This document shows, one piece after another, positions 26,772-35,873 of a stretch of 64,000 nucleotides of DNA; within the stretch, counting starts at the first letter, position 1, and every line of letters starts with the position of its first letter. Position numbers and translations under genes: made by a program. The stretch is from Vibrio crassostreae 9ZC13 (lineage in GTDB: Bacteria; Pseudomonadota; Gammaproteobacteria; Enterobacterales; Vibrionaceae), in contig NZ_AJYZ02000042.1 of NCBI RefSeq assembly GCF_000272045.2, positions 315,258 to 379,257 on the forward strand, in the 5' to 3' direction. The notes under the pieces were generated by a model that saw only the letters and a program-made list of their open reading frames with translations, did not search any database and had not been told where the DNA came from.

Positions 26772-27980
26772 CTAGACTGTTTGCCATTGGCTCATCAAGC
26801 GCTTGCCAAGATCAGAGGGCGTGGTGTTATGGACGATCATCTCATCACATTGGTTGAACACCATGAAGTGTTTTAGTTCATCGCATAAAGCATGAACCAA
26901 CAACTCATGGTTTTTAATTCGCTCTTCCACAACCAAGTTACGGATATTGAGCAAACCACTCTTCCTGTCGACCTTGCAATCCATTCGTGCCACCAGCTCA
27001 CCTTGCCACAGAATCGGTAAGCTAAAATAACCAAACTGACGCTTGGCCTCTGGAACATAGCATTCTAGGAGGTAATCAAAGTTGAACAATGATTGCATTC
27101 GCTTTCGTTGAATCAGCAGGTTATCAAACGGAGACAGTATCTTAAGCTTGGTTCTGGAAAGAGGTTGATTCAGCAGTTCAAAAGCACCTGGCAGGACATA
27201 GTAATCAGAGCCTTGAATATCTACTTTCAGAACCTGCTTATCTTCAAGCATCTGTTGGAGTGCTCTCTGAATCAAAGGCTTTGTGTTCTTGAGTAGGTAG
27301 CTCATTTCCGACGCTATTCCAACTCCGTTAGCCTCTAAATAACGTGTTATCAGATGCTCGATGTACTCTTGTTCTGTCGGCTCAGAGGTATCAATTCCGC
27401 TCGGTAAAACTCGCTCGGTTAGGTCATACACCTTATGAAAGTTAACTCGGCTTGGCACCATTAAGTCGCCTTGCATGAACAATGTTTCTAATGCTTGCTT
27501 GGCCGGTTTACCGCCCCAACCGCCGGGGTTTGGCCTATCCCCTTCAAAATCTTTCGCCATCAACGGCCCTTCATTCTCAATACGTTTGAGAACATGAGCC
27601 ATCAGTGCGTCATTCTTTTTATACCAATGCTTGAGCTTACCGCTCGCAAAGCCATTCTTGCGGTGTAGGCTGAATCGGAAGTCACGCATGGGTAAATACG
27701 CGGCGGCATGCGACCAATACTCAAATACTTCTCGACGCTCTAACAGCTTATCAAGATGGTTCAGTTGGTAATCTTGATTGCGATTCCAAAGCGTGTGGTG
27801 GTGAGCTCGCTGAATCACAGAGATGGTATCAATTTGCACATAGCCAAGGTTTTCAATCGCAGACAACGTGTTCGCCAAAGCGCCCCCATTGCGTTGCTTT
27901 TTAGGTGGCAACTTCTTAGGCGGCAGCTTTTGCGAAAGCAATACCAGTTTTTGCACTTGAGCGAGTGACAGTGATTCCAT
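26772..27980 (-). CDS. AlkX/YcaQ-like winged-helix DNA glycosylase family protein
   Basis: 402 residues of the HTH_42 (AlkZ/YcaQ) family. The catalytic motif Q-x-D appears as Gln49-Ile-Asp51, followed by TISVIQRAHHHTLW, as in YcaQ/AlkX, which unhooks DNA interstrand crosslinks and removes alkylpurines. An in-frame duplication KLPPKK-LPPKK (~18-28) lies in the N-terminus. Convergent with the LysR gene, single cistron. Activity is inferred from family. Confidence 0.85.
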   Translation of the reverse strand: MESLSLAQVQKLVLLSQKLPPKKLPPKKQRNGGALANTLSAIENLGYVQIDTISVIQRAHHHTLWNRNQDYQLNHLDKLLERREVFEYWSHAAAYLPMRDFRFSLHRKNGFASGKLKHWYKKNDALMAHVLKRIENEGPLMAKDFEGDRPNPGGWGGKPAKQALETLFMQGDLMVPSRVNFHKVYDLTERVLPSGIDTSEPTEQEYIEHLITRYLEANGVGIASEMSYLLKNTKPLIQRALQQMLEDKQVLKVDIQGSDYYVLPGAFELLNQPLSRTKLKILSPFDNLLIQRKRMQSLFNFDYLLECYVPEAKRQFGYFSLPILWQGELVARMDCKVDRKSGLLNIRNLVVEERIKNHELLVHALCDELKHFMVFNQCDEMIVHNTTPSDLGKRLMSQWQTV

Positions 27981-28014
27981 GAAATTCAGACTCTAATTGA
28001 TAGCAATGATCCGT

Positions 28015-28662
28015 TTATGATTCAGCAATAAGCTCTTGAAGAATCTGCTTGTAGGTTTCTACCGTCTGCGCGCCCGTTACTGCACTCTTACGGTTGAACA
28101 CCACAGTAGGAACCGCAGAGATCCCCATGCGTTGCCATTCAAACTCTTGCGCTTCAATTTGCTTCAAGTTGTCGGTGTTCTTTAGGCGCTTCAGTGCCTT
28201 CGTTGAGTCTAAGCCAACCGCTTCAAGCTCTTGTGCAATGACTTCAAGATCGGACAGGTCTTTTTGCTCTGTGAAGTGAGCAGCAAAGAAGCGTAGCTTT
28301 AACTCAGTCTGTTTGCCGTGCGCTAGTGCAAAATCGAGAAGTACATGTAGATGACGTGAATTGACCATTCTCATACTGTCATAGAAATTGAAATCGAAAC
28401 CAACCGCTTGGCCGCGAGCCGAAAGCTGTTCTCGTGAACGTTGGCTCTCTTCTGCGCTAGAACCGTATTTTCTCATGATATGGGCACGCAGGTTTTCGCC
28501 CTCTTGCGGCATGTCAGGGTTAAGCTCAAACGGCTGCCATTCAAGTTCAATCTGGTCTTCTAAACCAAGTTCCGCAACGGCTAGCTCTAAGTTTTTGTAA
28601 CCGACTACGCACCACGGGCACATTACGTCAGAAATAATATCAAGTTGAAGTTTCTTGCTCAT
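28015..28662 (-). CDS. DsbA-family (FrnE-like) oxidoreductase
   Basis: 215 residues from the ATG at 28662 (two extra codons are open upstream). Thioredoxin fold with active-site CPWC (Cys15-Cys18) and helical insert, and the cis-Pro loop ISAVPTVVFN near 180. FrnE/2-hydroxychromene-2-carboxylate-isomerase-like members of the DsbA family are cytoplasmic; no signal peptide is seen. Roughly 34 bases from the glycosylase-like gene, same strand. Confidence 0.88.
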   Translation of the reverse strand: MSKKLQLDIISDVMCPWCVVGYKNLELAVAELGLEDQIELEWQPFELNPDMPQEGENLRAHIMRKYGSSAEESQRSREQLSARGQAVGFDFNFYDSMRMVNSRHLHVLLDFALAHGKQTELKLRFFAAHFTEQKDLSDLEVIAQELEAVGLDSTKALKRLKNTDNLKQIEAQEFEWQRMGISAVPTVVFNRKSAVTGAQTVETYKQILQELIAES

Positions 28663-28781
28663 AATCATTCCAAATATCGTTACTAAGGCGTATCCAATTC
28701 AAAGTGAATACCCATCTTTCTGGTTAGACTACAACAAGCTGAACACTCGTTCAAATTTAACTCAACACAACAGCAGCCAAC

Positions 28782-28814
28782 AAAAAAGCCAACTCATTTT
28801 CACGAGTTGGCTTT
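28782..28814 (-). terminator. Terminator after HAD phosphatase gene
   Basis: Arms AAAGCCAACTC (28785-28795) and GAGTTGGCTTT (28804-28814), with six T on the minus strand. Confidence 0.85.
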
Positions 28815-28842
28815 GATAAAAATCGAATCTAGCTTAAGAGCG

Positions 28843-29640
28843 TTACGCTAGCAACTTCTCAAGTACTTGGAACACACCCGCGTCAACGTTACTTGGCGCG
28901 CCAAAACGCGCGATCTCTTTTAACTTTGGATGCGCGTTTTCCATCGCGTAAGAGTGGTAGCTCTCTTTAAGCATTTCCAAGTCATTTAGGTAATCACCAA
29001 AGCTCATGGTCTGCTCGTAAGTGAAACCTAATGCGTTCTGTAGATGTTTAATCGCCGCACCTTTTGACGCTTCAGCGTTCATCACATCTAACCAAATTTT
29101 TGCGCTTACAACCACTTGGTAGTTCTCACCGAATTTGGCATCAATAGTTGGGTTCACTTTCTCTTGTGAACCGTCGAAGTGACAGATAGCCACCTTGATG
29201 AAATCGTCTTCTACCGCCAGTAAGTCTTCTACTTGCTCACGGCGATGGTAGTACTTAGAGATCTCCGCCAGAGCACGCTCATCTTTGGTTTCGATGTATG
29301 CCGATTTCTTACCGCATAGCACCACATGCGCGCCTTCAATAGCTCGAGCTTCTTTAATGATCTCTTTAATGGCATCGGTATCAAGCAAGCAGCTGTAAAG
29401 TTCTTGGCCTTTGTGCATCACTAATGTGCCGTTTTCAGCAATAAACATCATGCGATCTTTAAGCGGGGAAAATGTTTCTAGCAAGCTGTAATACTGGCGG
29501 CCAGACGCGGCAGCAAAAATAATATCTTGCGCTTCTAAGCGCTCATAAAGATTGAAAAACTCTGGGTCGAGCTTTCCATGCTCATCGAGTAAGGTGCCAT
29601 CCATATCAGTCGCGATAAATTTGATGTTTTGTTGGGGCAT
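28843..29640 (-). CDS. Cof-type HAD-IIB phosphatase (YbiV/SupH-like)
   Basis: 265 residues. Motif I TDMDGTLLDE (~11), motif II AASGRQYYSL (~45), Lys in ASKGAAIKHL and motif IV GDYLNDLEML. The arrangement resembles E. coli YbiV, a sugar-phosphate phosphatase. Cytoplasmic, single gene. Substrate unknown. Confidence 0.88.
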   Translation of the reverse strand: MPQQNIKFIATDMDGTLLDEHGKLDPEFFNLYERLEAQDIIFAAASGRQYYSLLETFSPLKDRMMFIAENGTLVMHKGQELYSCLLDTDAIKEIIKEARAIEGAHVVLCGKKSAYIETKDERALAEISKYYHRREQVEDLLAVEDDFIKVAICHFDGSQEKVNPTIDAKFGENYQVVVSAKIWLDVMNAEASKGAAIKHLQNALGFTYEQTMSFGDYLNDLEMLKESYHSYAMENAHPKLKEIARFGAPSNVDAGVFQVLEKLLA

Positions 29641-29902
29641 GTCGGGCGTACCTATTATTGGATTATGATCATTCGTTATCTTGAGTAACGGTTCTGGGTT
29701 CGATTATATCGCTAGAGTCGCTGGTGAATACAATGCTTATTTTACCGCCTGTCAGTCACTGTTTCACATCTTTCCAAGGCAAACGCTAACAGAAGCGCAT
29801 TCCAGTTTGAAGGGTTAAGTCCTACATACAAGATGTGCGTTAGGTCACACTCCACTATATTCTTTCCTGTCTCTCCATCACTTTATTCCGACCACAGTCA
29901 TT

Positions 29903-31066
29903 ATGATTTTAGCTATTATTACGACCTTGCTTTGCATCGTTACCGTCAAGTTTCTAATCACACTTGCGAACTTAGAGCGCCATCGTATTCACATTGAACC
30001 TAAAATATCGTTCAAAAGAACTGAGTGGCCGACTGTTTCCGTCATTATTCCTGCGCGAAATGAAGAAGACAATATTGAAATCAGCCTTGGCTCTCTATTG
30101 AAGCAGAGCTACCCAAAAGACAAGTTTGAAGTCATTGTTGTTGATGACTTTTCTACTGACTCAACCCGTGCAAAAGTAGAAGCATTGATCAGTAAGTTCG
30201 ACGTTAACGCGCGCTGTATTTCAGGTAGAACGTTACCGACCGGATGGCTTGGTAAGAGCAATGCATGTATGGCTGGCGCACTCAACGCGAGCGGTGAATA
30301 TGTGTATTTCATTGATGCAGATACCGATTCAGCACCCGCGATGCTACAGAGCGTTATCGACTTTGCTATCCAACAAAAAACTGATCTCTTATCGTTTAAT
30401 CCAAAACAAACTTTTGCGTCTGTGGCAGAAAAAGCGACCTTGCCGGGCATCTTTCTATCGATCGCATCTTATATGAACTTTAAAAACTCGAACGACATGA
30501 CTAAGGAAGAAGCGATTGCTAACGGTCAGGCGATGTTGTTTACCCGAAAATCCTACGACGCAGTCGGTGGACACGCCGCAGTAGCAAACGCGATATCGGA
30601 AGACATCGCCTTTGCAAAAGTCATGAAGGTCAATGGATTTAAGATTTTCTGGGCATTTGCAGACAAACTAATGAGTACGCACATGTATTCAGACTTCAAC
30701 TCAATCTGGGCTGGCTTTTCCAAAAACATGAATCTTATTGTGAATTGTCAATCGCAAGCACAAGCTTTAAAAGTCTTCATCAAAGCCAACATCATCGCAT
30801 GGGCGGGACCGCTTTTGATGCTGGTATCGGCGAACGCCTTCATCAGTGACATGTCTGCCATTCATGCTTATTCGCTCATTGTCAGCTCTGTGATGCTCTT
30901 GGTGTCGATCGTCACCTACTTCATTTTGGTTAAGGAACTGTTTGTTCCCGCAAAATTTGCGTTAACCGTACCCTTCGGTATTTGTGTTCAAAGCCTACTC
31001 GTGCTGAACAGTTACCGCTTATCTAAAACCAATAAAATCAGCTGGAAAGGGCGCTCATTAACATGA
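29903..31066 (+). CDS. Membrane family-2 glycosyltransferase (HpnB-like)
   Basis: 387 residues. N-terminal TM helix (~1-18), GT-A catalytic domain with VIIPARNEEDN, VVDDFSTDST and DADTDSAPA (DxD, ~140), then two to three C-terminal TM helices (~295-375). It resembles the hopene-associated HpnB group and polyisoprenoid-type transferases. The stop overlaps the next start (ATGA at 31063-31066), showing translational coupling to a START-domain gene, which suggests a lipid or glycolipid substrate. Confidence 0.85.
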   Translation: MILAIITTLLCIVTVKFLITLANLERHRIHIEPKISFKRTEWPTVSVIIPARNEEDNIEISLGSLLKQSYPKDKFEVIVVDDFSTDSTRAKVEALISKFDVNARCISGRTLPTGWLGKSNACMAGALNASGEYVYFIDADTDSAPAMLQSVIDFAIQQKTDLLSFNPKQTFASVAEKATLPGIFLSIASYMNFKNSNDMTKEEAIANGQAMLFTRKSYDAVGGHAAVANAISEDIAFAKVMKVNGFKIFWAFADKLMSTHMYSDFNSIWAGFSKNMNLIVNCQSQAQALKVFIKANIIAWAGPLLMLVSANAFISDMSAIHAYSLIVSSVMLLVSIVTYFILVKELFVPAKFALTVPFGICVQSLLVLNSYRLSKTNKISWKGRSLT

Positions 31067-31725
31067 TGAATAAGATTATTACTTTGCTTCTTCTTGCTTG
31101 TTCAGTTTCGGTGTTTGCATCAGACACCGATGGCTGGTCACTGGCACGCGATAAAAAAGGCATCGAGGTTTATAACCGTAAAATTGAAGGCAGTCACTTT
31201 AAAGAATTTCGAGCAGAAGGCGACATCAACGCGTCCCTCACTTCTATTATCGCACTCTTTATCGATACCTCTGTTAGCACGCAATGGGTAGAAAACATCG
31301 ATGACATGGAAGAAATAGAGCATTTTAGTGCGGCGCACACGATCACCAAAACCTATACCAAGGCACCTTGGCCAGTTGCCGATCGTGAAGCTATCGTAGA
31401 GAACGTCATCACTCAAGATCCAGAGACGATGGTTGTCACCATTGATCAGCATGGTAGGCCTGATTACCTGCCAAACAATAATAAAAAAATCATCAGAGTG
31501 GCTGAATTAGAGGCGAGTTGGATCCTGACACCAATCGACGAAAACACCACCCATATCTCTTATCGAGTATTGAGTGATCCAGGTGGCGATATTCCGTATT
31601 GGCTCATTAACATGGTGGCCGTTTCTCAGCCTTACAACACGCTTCGCGGGTTATCTAAGATGTTGGATTCTGGTGAGTACACCGATCGTCGCCTTGATTT
31701 CATCGAGAACTACACGTCACTTTAA
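31063..31725 (+). CDS. START-domain lipid-binding protein, secreted
   Basis: 220 residues with a signal peptide (~1-19, ending VFA). The rest is a START/Bet v 1-like domain (WSLARDKKGIEVYNRKIEGSHFKEFRAE...), which binds hydrophobic ligands. It is probably periplasmic. Coupled by a 4-base overlap to the glycosyltransferase and followed closely by a glycine-zipper protein, suggesting the three act on one envelope lipid. Confidence 0.88.
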   Translation: MMNKIITLLLLACSVSVFASDTDGWSLARDKKGIEVYNRKIEGSHFKEFRAEGDINASLTSIIALFIDTSVSTQWVENIDDMEEIEHFSAAHTITKTYTKAPWPVADREAIVENVITQDPETMVVTIDQHGRPDYLPNNNKKIIRVAELEASWILTPIDENTTHISYRVLSDPGGDIPYWLINMVAVSQPYNTLRGLSKMLDSGEYTDRRLDFIENYTSL

Positions 31726-31756
31726 CAATGCAATGAATACTCTAGAGGTCTATATT

Positions 31757-32164
31757 GTGAAATTTCCATTCTCTCCAATCGCAGCGATATTGCTTGTAGC
31801 ATCAAGTTCAGTATTTGCTAATCAAATCATTGTCGATACTAAAGGTGTTGATGAAACACAGTATCACGCCGATCTGTATGAATGTGAGCAATACGCTCAA
31901 CAAGTGAAGCCTGAAGAGGTCGATTCTCTTGGCAGCGATATTGTCGGTTCAACCGCTAAGGGTGCAGCGCTGGGTGCGGTTGGTGGAGCCGTCTCTGGCG
32001 GGAGTGGTCATGATGGTGCAAAAATTGGTGCTGGCATCGGTATTATCAGCGGCGCTTTAAAGCACGGTGCTCAAAAAAGACAATCCGCCGAGCTATCTGA
32101 GCAGCAGAAGTTTCAAGTGAATCGTAACTGTATGATCAACCGAGGCTATACCGTTCTTAACTAG
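31757..32164 (+). CDS. Glycine-zipper domain secreted protein
   Basis: 135 residues from a GTG at 31757 with AGAGGT six bases before it; an ATG at 31733 is the alternative start. Signal peptide (ending VFA, ~1-22). The middle (~60-100) is a glycine-zipper stretch (KGAALGAVGGAVSGG, KIGAGIGIISGAL) typical of outer-membrane-associated proteins. Two Cys could pair. Follows the START-domain gene by 31 bases; probably part of the same unit. Confidence 0.8.
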   Translation: MKFPFSPIAAILLVASSSVFANQIIVDTKGVDETQYHADLYECEQYAQQVKPEEVDSLGSDIVGSTAKGAALGAVGGAVSGGSGHDGAKIGAGIGIISGALKHGAQKRQSAELSEQQKFQVNRNCMINRGYTVLN

Positions 32165-32314
32165 CGGATAACCGAGCAAAATGGCGTTTAATCGATGTTC
32201 ACGCCATTTTGCGTAGCTGAGTCAAAGCAGAGTTCAACCATAGTCCCTGAATCGCCACCTTAGAGTTCGTTCAAATAGACAGTGAGCATTGACCCCTATT
32301 TAAAATAGGCTTAT

Positions 32315-32340
32315 CATTAATCGTCTTTTAACGATTAATG
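32315..32340. promoter_or_regulatory. ArsR operator O1 upstream of arsR
   Basis: Perfect palindrome CATTAATCGT - 6 bases - ACGATTAATG, ending 17 bases before the arsR ATG. The core AATCGT-N6-ACGATT recurs before acr3. Confidence 0.8.
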
Positions 32341-32356
32341 AAAGTGAGACGTCAAT

Positions 32357-32698
32357 ATGAACTCAACTTGCTCGACATCTGGTGGCTGTTCTCTGCCCAT
32401 CGAACACGGTGATGCTAAAGCAGAAAAGCAAATGGCCGCACTGGCGAAAGCACTCGCTCACCCAGCAAGAATACGTATATTGAGTATCCTTTCCACGTTA
32501 GAAAAATCGGGCGGCTGCTTGAACAGTGATCTGGTGAGTGAATTGGGTTTAGCTCAATCAACGGTATCAGAGCACTTAAGAATATTGAAAGCCTCAGGTT
32601 TTATTACGGCTGAGTCGATTCCGCCGAAGATGTGTTACCGCATCGACCGCGACAATATTCAACGCTTCGAATCGATATTTAACAGCATTTTAAAATAG
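32357..32698 (+). CDS. arsR: ArsR-family metalloregulator
   Basis: 113 residues. Winged-helix repressor (LAHPARIRILSILS, LAQSTVSEHLRIL). Cys residues lie at 5, 11, 54 and 93. There is no E. coli-type CVCDLC motif. The N-terminal pair plus Cys54 recalls the Corynebacterium type of As(III) site. Divergent operator-like palindromes flank it, and acr3 follows on the same strand, so it should sense arsenite or antimonite and release the operators. Confidence 0.9.
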   Translation: MNSTCSTSGGCSLPIEHGDAKAEKQMAALAKALAHPARIRILSILSTLEKSGGCLNSDLVSELGLAQSTVSEHLRILKASGFITAESIPPKMCYRIDRDNIQRFESIFNSILK

Positions 32699-32763
32699 AA
32701 GTTCACGCTTGAATGATCGGCTTTGATAGCCTTTACTTTTAAGCGTGTTTTTTTGCCACAACC

Positions 32764-32781
32764 AATCGTTTTTCGACGATT
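32764..32781. promoter_or_regulatory. ArsR operator O2 upstream of acr3
   Basis: AATCGT - TTTTCG - ACGATT, the same core and spacing as O1, 26 bases before the acr3 ATG. It implies acr3 has its own regulated promoter rather than relying on arsR read-through. Confidence 0.78.
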
Positions 32782-32807
32782 AACGATATCAACAAAGAGA
32801 GATTATC

Positions 32808-33863
32808 ATGAAACCAAAGTTAGGTTTTCTAGATCGCTACTTAACACTGTGGATCTTTATTGCCATGGGCCTTGGTGTATTGCTTGGCACCCTGTTCCCA
32901 CAGATCGAACAGTGGAATGAATCGATGTCGGTTGGTACCACCAACATTCCGCTTGCGATTGGCCTTATCTTAATGATGTATCCGCCTCTTGCTAAGGTTA
33001 ACTACAACCTATTAGGCACCGTGGTCAAAGATAAGAAAGCGATCAAACTATCTCTGATCATGAACTGGCTTGTTGGCCCTATTCTGATGTTCGTATTGGC
33101 GCTAACATCCTTAGGTGACCACCCAGGTTACATGGTCGGCGTAATTCTGATTGGTCTTGCTCGTTGTGTGGCGATGGTTCTGGTTTGGAACGACATCGGT
33201 GGTGGTAACAAAGAGTACGGCGCGGCATTGGTTGCTCTAAACAGTGCATTCCAAGTGGTGAGCTACAGCTTTATGGCGTGGTTGTTCATCAGCGTTCTAC
33301 CACCGATATTCGGTTACGAAGGCATGATGGTTGATATCTCGATGATCGATATTACACACAGTGTACTTATTTACCTAGGTATCCCATTCTTAGCGGGCTT
33401 CCTAAGCCGTAAGATCCTTGTGTCGATGAAAGGCGAGCAGTGGTACAACGATGTGTTTATTCCACGCATCTCTCCAATCACACTGATTGCACTACTGGCG
33501 ACTATCGTTCTGATGTTCAGCCTAAAAGGCGAGATGATTGTAGAACTGCCAATGGACGTATTGTTGATTGCTGTTCCACTGACTATCTACTTCACAGCGA
33601 TGTTCTTCATCAGCTTCTTCATTGGTAAGAAGATGGGTATTGAATACGACAAGAACGCATCAATTGCATTCACAGCGACAGGTAACAACTTCGAGCTAGC
33701 GATTGCCGTTGCTATCTCAGTATTCGGTATCAACTCAGACCAAGCGTTTGCCGGTGTTATCGGTCCACTGATTGAAGTACCTGTGTTGATTTACCTAGTG
33801 AACGTGGCGCTTAAGATGAAAGACAAGTACTACAACGGTCAGACGGTTAAACCTAGCGTCTAG
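32808..33863 (+). CDS. acr3: Arsenite efflux permease Acr3
   Basis: 351 residues with about ten TM helices, of the ACR3 family that exports As(OH)3 across the inner membrane. The conserved Cys is in LIGLARCVAMVLVWND (~125), and NSAFQV and TATGNNFELAIAV are also conserved. The ribosome site is AGAGAG. No arsC or arsH is adjacent, so only arsenite resistance is evident here. The stop lies inside a short CTAGCGT repeat. Confidence 0.93.
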   Translation: MKPKLGFLDRYLTLWIFIAMGLGVLLGTLFPQIEQWNESMSVGTTNIPLAIGLILMMYPPLAKVNYNLLGTVVKDKKAIKLSLIMNWLVGPILMFVLALTSLGDHPGYMVGVILIGLARCVAMVLVWNDIGGGNKEYGAALVALNSAFQVVSYSFMAWLFISVLPPIFGYEGMMVDISMIDITHSVLIYLGIPFLAGFLSRKILVSMKGEQWYNDVFIPRISPITLIALLATIVLMFSLKGEMIVELPMDVLLIAVPLTIYFTAMFFISFFIGKKMGIEYDKNASIAFTATGNNFELAIAVAISVFGINSDQAFAGVIGPLIEVPVLIYLVNVALKMKDKYYNGQTVKPSV

Positions 33864-33907
33864 CGTCTACATCTAGAGCTGATAAAAAGCAGCATCACGT
33901 CAAACAG

Positions 33908-33945
33908 AAAGGCTCACACGTTAAACGGTGAGCCTTTTCTTTATT
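33908..33945 (+). terminator. Terminator after acr3
   Basis: Arms AAAGGCTCAC and GTGAGCCTTT (33908-33917, 33928-33937) with a T-rich tail. Confidence 0.85.
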
Positions 33946-33975
33946 CAGTTTGATCCAATTTAAGTCTCATCCAGT

Positions 33976-34863
33976 TTACGTTTCGTCTAATAAGCCTTTC
34001 AAAGCTTGTTCAAGCCAAAGTAACGCAGGGCCTTTAGAGCGTGTTTTAGACAGAACAAGATCAACGGGCGGCGACCATGTTTTGTGATCGAATGAGACAT
34101 TAATCTCCACTAAACGCTGCTTATTCAGCTCCTCTTCGACAAGGTGCCTAGGTAAGTAGGCCCAGCCAATATCGCTGCCGAGTACCATCTCTTTGATCAC
34201 AATAAAGCTGTTTGACCACCATACCTTACCGGCAATCAGTGGAAACTGGTCCATCACCTTGCCTTTGTCTCCCCTCAACATTAACTGACGATGCGGGAGT
34301 AAATCAGAGAGTTTCGCCACACCTGTTTTTGCGAGCGAATGACTTGGATGACACACAGCAATAAACGGTAAGTGCCCAATAAAGCAAGGTTCAGAACCGA
34401 CATCAAAAGCCAAGTTAGTAAACATTAATCCAATGTCGGCCCTCTCTTCGATAATTAACGGATTGACCTCTGTCGTGGTACACGCAACCAGTTCCACTTC
34501 AGTCGCAGGGAATTGTTGACTGAACTGACTAAGGATCTTAGATAGATTCGGGACCAATAGTGAATCATCTAATGCAATTTTGATGAGCCCCTCTTCACCA
34601 CTGCCCATCGCACTAACCGTCACATTCAGATCTTCAACCTGAAGCACGATCGCTTTCACCTGTTTAAATAACTGCTCGCCCGCTTTGGTTAGTGAAGGCT
34701 TTCGAGTCGAACGATCAAAAAGCTCAACATTAAAATCTATTTCAAGATTACTGATGCCTTGGCTCACCGCCGACTGCACCTTCCCCAAATGACGAGCACT
34801 GGCAGAAAATGACCCTAATTCAACGGCATACACAAACATTTTCAGTTGTTCAATGTTGTACAT
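33976..34863 (-). CDS. LysR-family regulator divergent from a PACE pump
   Basis: 295 residues from the ATG at 34863 (GGGAGA upstream). Winged helix-turn-helix (~1-60, MFVYAVELGSFSASARHL) and a substrate-binding-like effector domain. It faces the PACE gene across 130 bases. LysR-PACE pairs are common, and the regulator is expected to induce the pump. Confidence 0.9.
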   Translation of the reverse strand: MYNIEQLKMFVYAVELGSFSASARHLGKVQSAVSQGISNLEIDFNVELFDRSTRKPSLTKAGEQLFKQVKAIVLQVEDLNVTVSAMGSGEEGLIKIALDDSLLVPNLSKILSQFSQQFPATEVELVACTTTEVNPLIIEERADIGLMFTNLAFDVGSEPCFIGHLPFIAVCHPSHSLAKTGVAKLSDLLPHRQLMLRGDKGKVMDQFPLIAGKVWWSNSFIVIKEMVLGSDIGWAYLPRHLVEEELNKQRLVEINVSFDHKTWSPPVDLVLSKTRSKGPALLWLEQALKGLLDET

Positions 34864-34993
34864 TCGGTGTCTCCCAAAACTTACTATCACTGAATATGAT
34901 ACTAACTATCTTTATATTATCACTTAAGTAGATATTATCTAGCCAAATCATTAGCCCATCGGCGGCTATTTAATCGTAAAGAGAGTTAGAAAA

Positions 34994-35425
34994 ATGTCAC
35001 ATAAAGAACGCATGTTGCACATGGTGCTATTTGAATTGGTTGCTTTGGTTTTGATGGCGGGGCTTGCAACCTATATTACAGGAAACGGCGCAGGCGAAAT
35101 GGCAGGCTTAGCGCTCGCAATATCATTGATAGCGATGGCGTGGAACTACGTTTACAACTATGGCTACGACAAAATTTACGGAGCAGACCGAAGCAAAAGA
35201 ACCACGAAAACACGTATCCTGCACGGATTAGGTTTTGAGCTTGGCTTAATGACAGTGACTCTACCTGTCTTGATGTGGGTTCTACAACTCGACTTCCTAA
35301 CCGTACTGATCATGGACATCGGCCTAGTTATCTTCTTCGTACTTTACGCGATTGCGTTCAACTGGGCGTATGACTCAGTTCGAGATCAATTGGTTGCGAA
35401 AGGAAAAGTGGCAGCTCTGGTTTAG
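34994..35425 (+). CDS. PACE-family biocide/polyamine efflux protein
   Basis: 143 residues with four TM helices made of two tandem bacterial-transmembrane-pair units: HKERMLHMVLFELVAL... and KTRILHGLGFELGLM.... The conserved RxxH/E motifs and WNYVYN and FNWAYD segments mark the AceI-type proteobacterial chlorhexidine efflux family. Its regulator is divergent. Physiological substrate probably short diamines. Confidence 0.9.
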   Translation: MSHKERMLHMVLFELVALVLMAGLATYITGNGAGEMAGLALAISLIAMAWNYVYNYGYDKIYGADRSKRTTKTRILHGLGFELGLMTVTLPVLMWVLQLDFLTVLIMDIGLVIFFVLYAIAFNWAYDSVRDQLVAKGKVAALV

Positions 35426-35873
35426 AGCGGTAAGTTCGTCTCGTATAACAAGAACATACACCCAAATTAAAACTGCCAAACTACAACATAGTTGGCAGTT
35501 TATTCATTTATGCATATAAGCTCATTTGTTAACGCACTTGTTACATAGCAAAAACATCACACAGCCCTCCCTAATTAAGTCTAATAATCCGCCACTCACG
35601 AAGTAGCATCACAAATCCAAACATAAACTCCTCGTACCAGTTGCGCATTCATTTACATATAGGTAGTTTGAGCGGCTTCGCAACCTATCAATTCGAGCAA
35701 TGACGTTCATGCGAGCATCTTTTTCGAGCAAAAGTGTTCGGATTAACATTTTAAGTGACTTTAATTAACAATTTTATGCTCAAACGCTCACTTTTGATGT
35801 TCGTTTATTTTCGAGTTCGCAAATATATGCACAATACACGTGCTAGATAAGCAAAACTAAAAAGGACTCGAAC
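35426..35873. promoter_or_regulatory. glpF upstream control region with GlpR-like half-sites
   Basis: 448 bases without a gene. CGAGCA occurs at 35694-35699, 35712-35717 and 35725-35730, with TGTTCG at 35735-35740 and GATGTTCGTT at 35796-35805. These fit the GlpR half-site (ATGTTCG / CGARCAT) of enterobacteria. The same motif recurs before glpR and glpD. Nothing else was found. Confidence 0.55.
35470..35501 (+). terminator. Terminator after PACE gene
   Basis: AACTGCCAA / TTGGCAGTT hairpin with an imperfect extension, followed by TTTATTCATTTA. Confidence 0.7.
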
